Assembly: GCF_024158745.1 (NCBI RefSeq)
Contig: NZ_JAMZAW010000004.1
Location: 186,001 to 250,000 of the forward strand
DNA length: 64,000 nucleotides
Reading direction: 5' to 3'
Source: Paenibacillus tyrphae
GTDB lineage: Bacteria; Bacillota; Bacilli; Paenibacillales; NBRC-103111
In this document: positions 42,889 to 50,912 of the stretch, one piece after another
How the letters are laid out: each line of letters opens with the position of its first letter
How positions within the stretch are numbered: the stretch's first letter is position 1
The notes under the pieces: model-generated
What the model was told of the DNA's origin: nothing
Databases searched by the model: none
The model's input: only the letters and a program-made list of their open reading frames with translations
Position numbers and translations under genes: made by a program

Positions 42889-42927
42889 AAAAAATCCCCG
42901 AAAGCCTAGAAGCGAAGGCTCTCAGGG
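42889..42927 (-). terminator. Terminator of the glutathione peroxidase gene
   Basis: Twelve-base-pair stem (CCCTGAGAGCCT / AGGCTTTCGGGG, with wobbles) followed by TTTTTT on the minus strand. Confidence 0.85.
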
Positions 42928-42943
42928 ACTATTCATTGTACCG

Positions 42944-43489
42944 TTAAAGTAATGCTTCGACTGCCGGTTCGATATCGAGCGGGTCGACCGTCGATTCAAA
43001 CCGCTTAACAACCTTGCCTTCGCGATTGACGAGAAACTTCGTGAAGTTCCATTTAATGTCGTCCCCGGCCAGCAGCTCAGGCTGCTTCTCTTGCAGAAAT
43101 GCACTCAGCATTTTGCCGGCCGACTGGTCGAGATCGAATCCCTCGAACGGGGCTTGCTCCGTCACATAAGCAAAAAGCGGATGTTTCTCCGAACCGCGCA
43201 CGTTCACTTTCTCAAACAACGGAAACGAAACCCCGTAGTTCAATTGGCAGAAGGTATGGACATCTTCACTGCTCCCCGGCTCCTGCTCGCCGAATTGATT
43301 GCAAGGGAAGCCCAGAATGACCAGCCCCTGGTCCCGGAATTTTTCGTACAGTTTTTGCAGGTCGGCGTACTGCGAGGTGAAGCCGCATTTGCTGGCCGTA
43401 TTGACGATCAGCACGACCTTGCCCTCATATTGCTCCAGGCTGACTTCTTGGCCTCGGATATTGTTCGCTTGGAATGAATAGATAGACAT
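42944..43489 (-). CDS. Glutathione peroxidase family protein
   Basis: Thiol peroxidase of the glutathione peroxidase fold, 181 residues; bacterial members usually use thioredoxin. Motifs: NTASKCGFTSQY (peroxidatic Cys36), LGFPCNQFGEQEPG (second Cys and Gln) and KWNFTKFLVN (Trp and Asn of the active site). AAT-rich upstream region holds a promoter and a perfect palindrome, suggesting redox-controlled repression. Related to B. subtilis BsaA. Confidence 0.94.
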   Translation of the reverse strand: MSIYSFQANNIRGQEVSLEQYEGKVVLIVNTASKCGFTSQYADLQKLYEKFRDQGLVILGFPCNQFGEQEPGSSEDVHTFCQLNYGVSFPLFEKVNVRGSEKHPLFAYVTEQAPFEGFDLDQSAGKMLSAFLQEKQPELLAGDDIKWNFTKFLVNREGKVVKRFESTVDPLDIEPAVEALL

Positions 43490-43552
43490 GATAATTCCTC
43501 CATTGTCGTTTGATTTGGTTGATGCGGTTTTAATACTAATTAGCGAATCGAA

Positions 43553-43576
43553 AATTAAATTGTATACAATTTAATT
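43553..43576 (-). promoter_or_regulatory. Perfect 24-bp palindrome, OhrR/MarR-type operator
   Basis: Two perfect 12-nt half-sites AATTAAATTGTA / TACAATTTAATT centred at 43564-43565. It starts 7 nt past the -10 of the gpx promoter, where a repressor would block transcription. The core closely resembles the OhrR box (TACAATT-AATTGTA) described for B. subtilis ohrA. Confidence 0.7.
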
Positions 43577-43583
43577 GTTTAAA

Positions 43584-43612
43584 ATTTATCATATGGTGCC
43601 AGCTTCTGTCAA
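43584..43612 (-). promoter_or_regulatory. Sigma-A promoter of the glutathione peroxidase gene
   Basis: TTGACA (43612-43607), 17-nt spacer, ATAAAT (43589-43584) on the minus strand. Confidence 0.65.
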
Positions 43613-43636
43613 GCCTTTCATGTTCCTTTTTTAAGC

Positions 43637-43678
43637 TAAAAAAACCGCTTCCCCTGTAAAAATCGAAGGAAAGCGGTT
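43637..43678 (-). terminator. Terminator of the nucleoside salvage operon
   Basis: Arms AACCGCTTTCC / GGAAGCGGTT then TTTTTT on the minus strand, about 30 nt after the stop of the first PNP gene. Confidence 0.8.
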
Positions 43679-43707
43679 CTTTCATTAGCTTTATTTAGAC
43701 GGTAAGC

Positions 43708-44553
43708 CTATGCTTCTTTCACAAAACGGCGCACCAGCTCGATGAAGATCGGCTTCGTGCGGTTCGCCACTGCCACAACCTGCTCATGCGTGAGCGGCTC
43801 CAGCTCCTCGCCGATCGCCATGTCGGTAATGCAGGAGATGCCGAGCACCTTAAGGCCTGCGTGGCTTGCAGCAATCACTTCGCCTACCGTAGACATGCCT
43901 ACGGCGTCGCCGCCGAGGTTCGCGAGCATGGTCAGCTCGGCCGGAGGCAAATAGTTCGGACCGCTAATGCCCGCGTATACGCCTTCCTGCAGCCGGATCG
44001 CTTCGCCGCGCTCCTGTCCCATTTGGGCAGCAATCCGCTTGGCGAGATCACGGAATTGCGGGGTATACGCCTGCGACATGTCCGGAAAACGAGGACCGAG
44101 CTCCGGATGATTGATTCCGATGAGCGGGTTGTCCCCCGTCAGATTGAGCTGGTCGGAGATCAGCATCAAATCGCCCGCCTGAAAGCCGCGGTTCATGCCG
44201 CCCGCCGCGTTCGTAATGACAAGCGACCGAACGCCGAGCTGCATCATGACGTAGATCGGGAAGACGACTTTTTTCATGGAGTAGCCTTCGTAATAATGAA
44301 AGCGGCCCTGCATGACGATGACATTTTTGCCTTCGAGCTTGCCGATGACAAATTGCCCGGCATGGCCTTCCACCGTAGATACCGGAAAATGCGGAATTCT
44401 ATCGTAAGGAATGGCGATCGCATCCTCCACCTGAGCGGCCATATCGCCAAGGCCGGAGCCAAGCACCAAGCCCATATCCAAAGATCTTCGTTCGATGCGG
44501 TCGCTGATCCATTGAGCTGCTTCTTGAATATGTTCAACGTAGTTCGGTTCCAT
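43708..44553 (-). CDS. Purine nucleoside phosphorylase paralogue with altered specificity residues
   Basis: Trimeric-type PNP/MTAP-family phosphorylase, 281 residues, last gene of deoB-PNP-PNP. Phosphate-site motifs LGSGLGDMA and HFPVSTVEGHAG and the NAAGG motif (115-119) are intact. Base-recognition positions differ from the neighbouring copy: the loop reads GPNYLPPAE instead of GPSYETPAE (Leu202 for Glu) and SCITDMA instead of SCISNMA (Asp244 for Asn). In human PNP the equivalent Asn selects 6-oxopurines, and Asp there favours 6-aminopurines as in MTAP. So this copy may prefer adenosine-type substrates. ATG at 44553 (GAGGGAGAAGAG) is chosen over an in-frame upstream codon. Confidence 0.88.
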   Translation of the reverse strand: MEPNYVEHIQEAAQWISDRIERRSLDMGLVLGSGLGDMAAQVEDAIAIPYDRIPHFPVSTVEGHAGQFVIGKLEGKNVIVMQGRFHYYEGYSMKKVVFPIYVMMQLGVRSLVITNAAGGMNRGFQAGDLMLISDQLNLTGDNPLIGINHPELGPRFPDMSQAYTPQFRDLAKRIAAQMGQERGEAIRLQEGVYAGISGPNYLPPAELTMLANLGGDAVGMSTVGEVIAASHAGLKVLGISCITDMAIGEELEPLTHEQVVAVANRTKPIFIELVRRFVKEA

Positions 44554-44625
44554 CTCTTCTCCCTCTTTCGAATCGAATTTGGCGGTCGCTTGAAAGGCGG
44601 ACGCCGTTCCAATCACCATGACATT

Positions 44626-45456
44626 CTAGATTCGCGAGATGATTCCGAGCACCAGCTTAAGAAATTTCGGCTTCGCGCGCTCCGTCGTTTCCATAACCTC
44701 CGCATGGGACAACGGCTGATCCAGGATGCCCGCCGCCATATTGCTGATGCAGGAAAAACCGAGCACTTCAATACCCGCATGCCGCGCAACAAGCACTTCC
44801 GGTACGGTGGACATGCCCACGGCGTCGCCGCCGAGCGTCCGCATCATGCGGATTTCCGCAGGCGTTTCGTACGACGGTCCGAGCAGCCCGAGGTATACCC
44901 CCTCCTGCAGCTTCAGCCCCTGCTCTGCCGCTACCTCCTTCGCAGCCTCGCGCAAACGGCGGCTGTACGCTTCGGACATGTCCGGGAAACGAACGCCCAG
45001 TTCGCTGTGGTTCGGTCCAATAAGCGGATTGCGGAACGTAAAGTTAATATGATCACGGATCAGCATCAGGTCACCGACCTCGAACGACGTGTTGATGCCG
45101 CCGGCAGCGTTGGTCACCAGCAGTTTCTCCACGCCAAGCTCCTTCATGACGCGGACCGGGAACGATACCGTTTCTACGCCGTATCCTTCATACATATGAA
45201 AACGGCCTTTCATCATCAGCACGTGCTTGCCTTCCACTTTACCGAGCAGCAGCTCGCCGGCATGGCCTTCAACCGTAGATACCGGAAAATGCGGAATGTC
45301 CTCATATGGAATTGTTACCCCGCCTTCCACCAAATCGGCCAGCACGCCGAGGCCGGAGCCAAGAATCAGGCTAATTTCCGGCTTCTCCGGATATTTCCCG
45401 CGGATATATTCCGCGGCTTCCTTAATGTTCTTCAACAGCGTCGTTTGATCGCTCAT
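44626..45456 (-). CDS. Purine nucleoside phosphorylase (guanosine/inosine type)
   Basis: Splits guanosine, inosine and deoxy forms with phosphate; 276 residues. Motifs LGSGLGVLA, HFPVSTVEGHAG, NAAGG and the specificity pair Glu197 (GPSYETPAE) and Asn239 (SCISNMA), as in classical 6-oxopurine PNP. It is the likely orthologue of B. subtilis pupG (punA), which also follows deoB. GGGAGG precedes the ATG at 45456. 31 nt from deoB. Confidence 0.94.
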   Translation of the reverse strand: MSDQTTLLKNIKEAAEYIRGKYPEKPEISLILGSGLGVLADLVEGGVTIPYEDIPHFPVSTVEGHAGELLLGKVEGKHVLMMKGRFHMYEGYGVETVSFPVRVMKELGVEKLLVTNAAGGINTSFEVGDLMLIRDHINFTFRNPLIGPNHSELGVRFPDMSEAYSRRLREAAKEVAAEQGLKLQEGVYLGLLGPSYETPAEIRMMRTLGGDAVGMSTVPEVLVARHAGIEVLGFSCISNMAAGILDQPLSHAEVMETTERAKPKFLKLVLGIISRI

Positions 45457-45487
45457 TCGAATCGTCCTCCCCGGCAATATGTACTTG

Positions 45488-46663
45488 TTATTTCAATTCG
45501 TTCAAAAAGCTGGCTCCGTTGCCTGTTCCCTTCACGCCGAAGTTTTCGGCAACCGTCGCGCCAAGATCCGAAAACGTGCTGCGGACTCCGACCGTCCCCG
45601 TTGTTTCGAACGCCGGGCTGTACACCAGAAGCGGCACATACTCGCGGGTATGGTCCGTCCCGTGATGAATCGGATCGTTGCCGTGATCGGCAGTCAGAAT
45701 AAGCAGGTCGTCCTTGCCGACCCGTTCCATCAGCTTGGGCAGCCATTCGTCGAATTCGTTCAGCGCCATGGCATACCCTTCCGGGTCACGGCGGTGGCCG
45801 TACAGCGAGTCAAAATCGACGAGGTTCGTAAACAGCAGCCCTTGGAACGATTCTCCCATAACGTCAATCGTCTTGTGAATCCCGTCGAGATTGCTTTTGG
45901 TCGGAAGCGCACGGGTCACGCCTTCTCCGTCAAAAATATCGTTGATCTTCCCGACGGCGATGCAATCGAGTCCCGCATCCTTCAGCTGGTTCATGACCGT
46001 CGGAGCCGGCGGCTTCACCGCATAATCGTGACGATTCGGCGTGCGTTTGAACGCCCCTGGCGTTCCAACATAAGGCCGCGCTATAACACGACCGACCGTA
46101 TACGGATCTTCGAGCGTCAGCTTGCGGGCGATCTCGCAGGCGCGGTACAGCTCCTCCAGCGGAATAATCTCTTCATGCGCCGCAAGCTGGAACACGCTGT
46201 CCGCCGAAGTGTAGACGATCCAAGCCCCGGTTTTCATCTGCTCCTCGCCCAGTTCATCCAATATTTCCGTTCCGGAGGCCGGCTTGTTGCCAATGACCTT
46301 GCGCCCGGTTTCCTGTTCGAAACGGGCGATCAGCTCCGGTGGGAAGCCGTCCGGAAATACATTGAACGGAACGGTCACATTCAGACCCATAATTTCCCAG
46401 TGGCCGGTCATCGTATCTTTGCCGACCGATACCTCGGCCATTTTGCCGTAATATCCGCCTGGGCGTTCAACCGGATCAACGCCCTGAAGCCCGGCAATAT
46501 TTCCGAGGCCGAGCTGCTGCATATGGGGCACGCGCAGCGACGGCACGCGCTCTGCGATGTGGCCGAGCGTATGGGCTCCGGTATCGTTAAAACGCGCGGC
46601 ATCCGGCAGTTCGCCGATCCCTACGCTATCAAGCACAATCAAGCATACTCGTTTAAATTTCAT
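45488..46663 (-). CDS. deoB: Phosphopentomutase
   Basis: Interconverts (deoxy)ribose 1- and 5-phosphate, linking the phosphorylases to central metabolism. The 391 residues are of the alkaline-phosphatase superfamily with metal sites [13 protein letters not shown] (N-terminal Asp), [10 protein letters not shown], the phospho-acceptor Thr region and [18 protein letters not shown] site precedes the ATG at 46663. First gene of deoB-PNP-PNP. A tandem hairpin repeat array lies directly upstream. Confidence 0.97.
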   Translation of the reverse strand: MKFKRVCLIVLDSVGIGELPDAARFNDTGAHTLGHIAERVPSLRVPHMQQLGLGNIAGLQGVDPVERPGGYYGKMAEVSVGKDTMTGHWEIMGLNVTVPFNVFPDGFPPELIARFEQETGRKVIGNKPASGTEILDELGEEQMKTGAWIVYTSADSVFQLAAHEEIIPLEELYRACEIARKLTLEDPYTVGRVIARPYVGTPGAFKRTPNRHDYAVKPPAPTVMNQLKDAGLDCIAVGKINDIFDGEGVTRALPTKSNLDGIHKTIDVMGESFQGLLFTNLVDFDSLYGHRRDPEGYAMALNEFDEWLPKLMERVGKDDLLILTADHGNDPIHHGTDHTREYVPLLVYSPAFETTGTVGVRSTFSDLGATVAENFGVKGTGNGASFLNELK

Positions 46664-46681
46664 GGATGTCCCTCCTCAGAG

Positions 46682-46866
46682 TATTGCGAAGCAATACTTT
46701 CTTCGTAAGCACAGGCTTGGCATTGCGCAGCAATGCCATCTTCGTAAGCACAAGCTTGGTATTGCACAGCAATGCTTTCTTCGTAAGCGCCGATTCGGGC
46801 ATTGCGCAGCAATGCTACAGCGAAAGCGAAAACTTGGCCATGGTGAGGCAATGCCATCCTCGCAGG
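46682..46866. repeat. Tandem 39-bp hairpin repeat array upstream of deoB
   Basis: About 4.7 imperfect units with period 38-40: units at 46682-46720, 46721-46759, 46760-46799, 46800-46837 and a partial at 46838-46866. Each holds a short palindrome of the type CATTGC-GCA-GCAATG and, in units 1-3, the conserved CTTCGTAAGC. In the deoB direction the last unit ends 4 nt before the GAGGAGG ribosome binding site. A related single copy lies before fur (50100-50142). Confidence 0.85.
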
Positions 46867-46980
46867 CCGATCCTTTCGACAAGCCTACCATTATTATCGC
46901 AAAAGCGGACATGGTTTGCAAAAAGCCGCAATACGAAAAACCCGGTCTCTCAGGCGCAGAGGAACGGGCTCGCCGGAAGA

Positions 46981-47877
46981 CTATTCGATTTTGGCCCGGG
47001 GATGGGTCCGATCATAGACCTCCTTCATTTTGCTCCGGGTAACTTGCGTATAAATCTGCGTCGTCGAGATGTCCGCATGACCGAGCATTTCCTGAACAGA
47101 CCGGAGGTCGGCTCCGTTCTCCAGCAAGTGCGCGGCAAACGAATGCCGGAGCGTGTGCGGGGTAATTTCCATCCGAATGTCGGATTCCGCAGCATAACGT
47201 TTAATGATTTTCCAGAAGCCCTGACGCGTCATCCGGGTCCCCAAATGGCTGACAAACAACGCCTCCTCGGTCTTGGACGGCTTAAGCAGCTTCGGACGCA
47301 TCGTTTGGATATAGGCCTCCACATACTCCGAAGCGATTCTTCCGAGCGGAACGATCCGTTCTTTGCCTTTGCCGACACAACGGATAAAGCCCATACTCGG
47401 ATTGACGCTGTCCACGTCAAGCGAGATGAGCTCCGATACCCGGATTCCCGTCGCGTACAGCACCTCCAGCATTGCCTTATCCCGCATCCCGTTGGGCGTC
47501 GTCGTCAGGGGGGCTTGGAGCAGCTTGCCAACCTCTTGAACCGACAGCACCTTCGGAATCCGTTTCTCGAGTCTCGGCGTCTCCATGTGCAGCGACGGAT
47601 CGCTGTCCAGCAGACGTTCCTTCACGAGGAACTGGTAAAAGGCGCGGATGGAAACCATACTCCGGGAAAGCGTGGCCGTAGCCCTCCCCCGCTGCTTCAG
47701 GTCCAGCATATAGCCGGAAATGTTCAGCTTCCCGCTGTCGCCCAGCGAAGAGATGCCGGAGCTTTCCAAATAATCTATATACTGAGACAAATCGCGTCGG
47801 TACGAGTCCAGCGTATTCTGAGCAAGGCCCCGATCCTCCGCCAAAAAACGGATAAACGAGTTGAGTTCCTGTTTCAT
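46981..47877 (-). CDS. xerD: Site-specific tyrosine recombinase XerD
   Basis: Chromosome-dimer resolution recombinase, 298 residues, acting with XerC at dif. N-terminal SAM-like domain (LAEDRGLAQNTLDSYRRDL), catalytic residues TGIRVSELISL (Arg), HTLRHSFAAHLLENG (His-x-x-Arg), LGHADISTTQIYTQV (His and Tyr nucleophile). ATG at 47877 with AGGGGA. Same place as B. subtilis ripX, next to deoB and yqzK. Confidence 0.96.
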   Translation of the reverse strand: MKQELNSFIRFLAEDRGLAQNTLDSYRRDLSQYIDYLESSGISSLGDSGKLNISGYMLDLKQRGRATATLSRSMVSIRAFYQFLVKERLLDSDPSLHMETPRLEKRIPKVLSVQEVGKLLQAPLTTTPNGMRDKAMLEVLYATGIRVSELISLDVDSVNPSMGFIRCVGKGKERIVPLGRIASEYVEAYIQTMRPKLLKPSKTEEALFVSHLGTRMTRQGFWKIIKRYAAESDIRMEITPHTLRHSFAAHLLENGADLRSVQEMLGHADISTTQIYTQVTRSKMKEVYDRTHPRAKIE

Positions 47878-47968
47878 GCGCAATTGATCCCCTTTTATGT
47901 CTTGCATCGGCGCTTTTAAAACAATTCCACATGCAGGATCAATTTTCCTTCCGCATCGGGAAGCTTTT

Positions 47969-48214
47969 TTACTCGCCGATCCGGTAGAACAGCTTCAGTC
48001 GTTCGCTCATCTTGATTTTGTCGGAAACCGAAGCCGTCTTATCGTTCTGGAACGCTTTGACGGCGCGGCCTGCAGGCTCCTTGTACTTCGGCTCCGGCTC
48101 CAGCCATCGCGTAACGGCGAGCAGCATGTGATAAAGCGCGAACGTAAACACCACGAACAAAAGTGCGAAGCGAAAGCGGCCGAGCCATTTTCGCGCCCGA
48201 ACATGAACAATCAC
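47969..48214 (-). CDS. yqzK: DUF4227 small membrane protein (YqzK)
   Basis: Protein of 81 residues with one transmembrane segment (about FALLFVVFTFALYHMLLAV) and a hydrophilic C-terminal half (PKYKEPAGRAVKAFQ). It begins at GTG 48214 with GGAGGGG 7 nt upstream. Position between xerD and fur/ald equals B. subtilis yqzK. Function unknown. Confidence 0.85.
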   Translation of the reverse strand: MIVHVRARKWLGRFRFALLFVVFTFALYHMLLAVTRWLEPEPKYKEPAGRAVKAFQNDKTASVSDKIKMSERLKLFYRIGE

Positions 48215-48373
48215 GGCTTGTCCCCTCCTCCCCTGCTCCCTGCCGACGGCTTGGCGCCGGACCGCGGGAGTTCAGACAGGTTCTAAGAGTACACTATGAC
48301 CGGACTGGCCAAATTATGCGTACTCGAACGAAGGACGAGACGAAACTACCGCCAGCATGCACCGCTGCCTTGA

Positions 48374-49498
48374 TCAACTTATTGGCAGCAGCGAATCCAA
48401 GCCCGTATAAGGCAAACCGACGGCTTCGGCTACCGCGGGATACGTGACGTGGCCCTGATAGGTGTTCACGCCGAGCTTCAGCGGCGGATTGCCGTAGAGC
48501 GCACGGGTCACCCCTTTGCCAGCCAATTCGAGGGCGTAGCCGATGGTCACATTCGTAAGCGCCAGCGTAGAGGTACGCGGCACGGCTCCCGGCATGTTGG
48601 CGACCGCATAATGAAGGACGCCATGCTTCTCGTACGTCGGCGCGCTGTGCGTCGTCACGCGATCCACCGTCGCGATCGATCCGCCTTGATCGACGGCTAC
48701 GTCCACGATGACGGCCCCGGGCTTCATCTGCCGCACCATGTCCTCGCTAACGAGCTTCGGTGCTTTCGCTCCGGGAATAAGGACGGCCCCGATCAGCAGA
48801 TCCGCCTTTTGTACCGCATTGGCAATGTTGTAGGGGTTGGACATCAACGTGCGGATGCGGCCGTGGAACACGTCGTCCAAATACCGGAGCCGTTCCGCGC
48901 TGCGTTCGATGACGACGACGTTGGCGCCGAGTCCGAGCGCCATTTTCGCAGCGTTGGTTCCGACGATGCCTCCGCCCAAAATGATCACGTCCGCCGGAGG
49001 CACTCCAGGTACGCCGCCGAGCAGAATGCCGCGCCCGCCGTAATTTTTCTCCAGAAACTGCGCACCGACCTGAACGGACATGCGCCCGGCCACTTCGCTC
49101 ATCGGAGTAAGCAGCGGCAATCCCCCGCTCGGAAGCTGGATGGTCTCGTACGCGATGGCGGTTACTTTCTGCTGCACAAGCGCCTCAGTCAGCTTCGGCT
49201 CGGCCGCCAAATGAAGATAGGTAAACAGCGTCAACCCTTCGCGGAAATAACCGAATTCCGCAGAGAGCGGCTCCTTCACCTTCATAATCATCTCCGCTTT
49301 GCCCCAAACCTCGGCAGCCGTAGGTAGCAGCTCGGCGCCTTCCTTGGCATACTCTTCGTCGGAAAATCCGCTGCCCGCACCGGCTCCCGCTTCCACAATA
49401 ACGCTATGCCCGGCTTCTCTCAGGACCGCTGCGCCGCCAGGGGTTAAGGCAACGCGGTTTTCGTTGTTTTTGATTTCTTTCGGTATCCCGATAATCAT
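48374..49498 (-). CDS. ald: Alanine dehydrogenase
   Basis: Reversibly deaminates L-alanine to pyruvate with NAD+; in Bacillus needed to use alanine during sporulation. The 374 residues show [20 protein letters not shown], the substrate region [15 protein letters not shown] and NAD-binding [23 protein letters not shown] at 49498 behind CAGGAGG. This gene is inserted between yqzK and fur compared with B. subtilis order. Confidence 0.97.
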   Translation of the reverse strand: MIIGIPKEIKNNENRVALTPGGAAVLREAGHSVIVEAGAGAGSGFSDEEYAKEGAELLPTAAEVWGKAEMIMKVKEPLSAEFGYFREGLTLFTYLHLAAEPKLTEALVQQKVTAIAYETIQLPSGGLPLLTPMSEVAGRMSVQVGAQFLEKNYGGRGILLGGVPGVPPADVIILGGGIVGTNAAKMALGLGANVVVIERSAERLRYLDDVFHGRIRTLMSNPYNIANAVQKADLLIGAVLIPGAKAPKLVSEDMVRQMKPGAVIVDVAVDQGGSIATVDRVTTHSAPTYEKHGVLHYAVANMPGAVPRTSTLALTNVTIGYALELAGKGVTRALYGNPPLKLGVNTYQGHVTYPAVAEAVGLPYTGLDSLLPIS

Positions 49499-49587
49499 CG
49501 TTCCATGCCTCCTGTTCCCGTTGTTCAACCAAAGCGTATGATATTGTATAGCGTTTGCCTTTTCGGTGCGAATATGTGACAAAATGC

Positions 49588-49626
49588 AAAAAACCTTCAT
49601 ACTTGATCTAGCGTCAAGCCGAAGGT
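49588..49626 (-). terminator. Terminator of fur
   Basis: Stem CCTTC..CTTGA / TCAAG..GAAGG (49594-49625) then TTTTTT on the minus strand, directly after the fur stop. Confidence 0.8.
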
Positions 49627-49633
49627 TTCGTGT

Positions 49634-50083
49634 TTACGATTTGTTCTTGTCGCGGCAGCGGTGGCAAATGCCCTGAAAATCGAGCCGGTGGTCGAGCACC
49701 TGGAACCGGTATTCCCGCTCCAGCCGTTCTTCCAGCGCGCCGAGCCAATCTTCCATAATTTCGTCGACGGCACCGCACTGCACGCAGATGAGGTGATGAT
49801 GATGGTGATGAGAGCTGTCGTTGCGCAAGTCGTAGCGTGCCACACCGTCGCCGAAGTTCATTTTCTCGAGGACGTGCAGCTCGCTGAGCAGTTCCAACGT
49901 ACGATAGACGGTGGCAAGGCCGATTTCGGGCGCTTTATCTTTGACGAGCATAAACACGTCTTCCGCGCTCAGATGATCCTCTTCGTTCTCCAGCAAAACC
50001 CTGACGGTCGCTTCCCGTTGAGGCGTCAGCTTGTAGCCTTGCGATTGCAGCTGTTGTTTGATTTTTTCGATGCGAGATTCCAT
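49634..50083 (-). CDS. fur: Ferric uptake regulator family protein
   Basis: Iron-dependent repressor, 149 residues. Winged helix with YKLTPQREATVRVLLENEEDHLSAEDVF and LATVYRTLELLSE; metal sites in the His-rich stretch NDSSHHHHHHLICVQCG and a second Cys pair CHRCRD near the C-terminus (structural zinc). ATG at 50083 with GGGGGAG. Fur is favoured over PerR/Zur by its place between spoIIM and yqzK, as in B. subtilis. Confidence 0.94.
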   Translation of the reverse strand: MESRIEKIKQQLQSQGYKLTPQREATVRVLLENEEDHLSAEDVFMLVKDKAPEIGLATVYRTLELLSELHVLEKMNFGDGVARYDLRNDSSHHHHHHLICVQCGAVDEIMEDWLGALEERLEREYRFQVLDHRLDFQGICHRCRDKNKS

Positions 50084-50099
50084 GCTTCTCCCCCACGGG

Positions 50100-50142
50100 T
50101 TTTGCACCGAAGCAAAACCTTTCTCGTAAGCTTAAGCTTTCT
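50100..50142. repeat. Single copy of the deoB-type hairpin repeat, upstream of fur
   Basis: TTTTGC-ACC-GAAGCAAAACC followed by TTTCTCGTAAGC and TTAAGCTT. Compared with unit 1 before deoB (TATTGC-GAAGCAATACTTTCTTCGTAAGC) it shares the palindromic TTGC/GCAA core and the CGTAAGC end. Both lie just in front of the ribosome binding site of the following minus-strand gene. Confidence 0.6.
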
Positions 50143-50187
50143 TCATGCTTACATTATAGGAGGAGGACTTAGGGAAAGTCAAACCTT

Positions 50188-50835
50188 TTAAGACCCGGAC
50201 ATCGTTACCAGCATGGGAGTTACCCATTTCATCATGGCCGGTGAGACATAAGCCTCGAATACCGCCACGCCGAGCAGCAGCGCCCCGGAAGCCAGAATGA
50301 CGCCCGAAAATCGCATAAACGGTTCGTATAGAGCGCCTTTGCGGCTGATAAACCGGTTTTTGACCAGATGAATCGTGAAAGCCATCGCCGTGACGCTGCA
50401 TACGAGCAGCAAAGGGATGACTACCAGGTTCGGCGGCACGACCGAAACGAGCGCAAACAGCAGCCCTTTCCACGATAAGGTGCCGACCAGATAGCCGACG
50501 GTGAAGCCGACCAGCACGCCCTTTAAAAAATCCAGAATAAGGATTAACGGCAAGCCGATGACGGACAGGCCCAGCACCCAAATAATTAAAAACCATTTGA
50601 TATGCATGGAAAACGAATCTTTGAACGAACCCGTAACATCGCCCTCCAGCCCGCCTTGATGGACGGACGCAAAAAAGCTGCCCAAATACCGGCTCAGCTC
50701 CTGCTTCTGCTCCAGCGACAGGGCGTTCACCATAACCGCACCGAAAACGACGCCCGTGACGAAGACGACGCTTACGAATAAATAGAACGACAAATGCTCC
50801 TTCATATACTGCTCAAGCGTACGGTTCCGCATCAT
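50188..50835 (-). CDS. spoIIM: Stage II sporulation protein M
   Basis: Mother-cell membrane protein of the SpoIIDMP engulfment complex that dissolves septal peptidoglycan. The 215 residues have about five membrane segments (YLFVSVVFVTGVVFGAVMVN, IKWFLIIWVLGLSVIGLPLILI, ...) with the SpoIIM/DUF95 layout. Neighbour of fur as in B. subtilis. A sigma-E-like promoter lies about 30 nt upstream. Confidence 0.94.
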   Translation of the reverse strand: MMRNRTLEQYMKEHLSFYLFVSVVFVTGVVFGAVMVNALSLEQKQELSRYLGSFFASVHQGGLEGDVTGSFKDSFSMHIKWFLIIWVLGLSVIGLPLILILDFLKGVLVGFTVGYLVGTLSWKGLLFALVSVVPPNLVVIPLLLVCSVTAMAFTIHLVKNRFISRKGALYEPFMRFSGVILASGALLLGVAVFEAYVSPAMMKWVTPMLVTMSGS

Positions 50836-50865
50836 GCCGGTGCGCCCCCCTTGTCCGAATAGTAC

Positions 50866-50894
50866 AGAATATGAGGGGGCACACCGGTTTATGA
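50866..50894 (-). promoter_or_regulatory. Sigma-E-type promoter of spoIIM
   Basis: On the minus strand TCATAAA (50894-50888), 14-nt spacer, CATATTCT (50873-50866). Matches 5 of 7 and 6 of 8 positions of the sigma-E consensus KMATATT and CATACAHT. Confidence 0.5.
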
Positions 50895-50912
50895 CTCCGT
50901 CCGTTTTTCGCG

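Noticed and set aside
43786-45702. 638-codon plus-strand reading frame opposite the two PNP genes and deoB
   Set aside because: Spans three convincingly coding genes antisense and has no recognisable domain; produced by codon bias.
46666-46870. Hairpin repeat array read as a CRISPR array
   Set aside because: Units are directly tandem without unique spacers of constant length, and no cas genes are near.
46981-47877. Tyrosine recombinase as the integrase of a mobile element
   Set aside because: Sequence features and the deoB/yqzK/fur neighbourhood fit housekeeping XerD.
46666-47919. 417-codon plus-strand frame across the repeat array and xerD
   Set aside because: The repeats give a 13-residue periodic peptide by chance of a 39-nt period; the rest is antisense to xerD.
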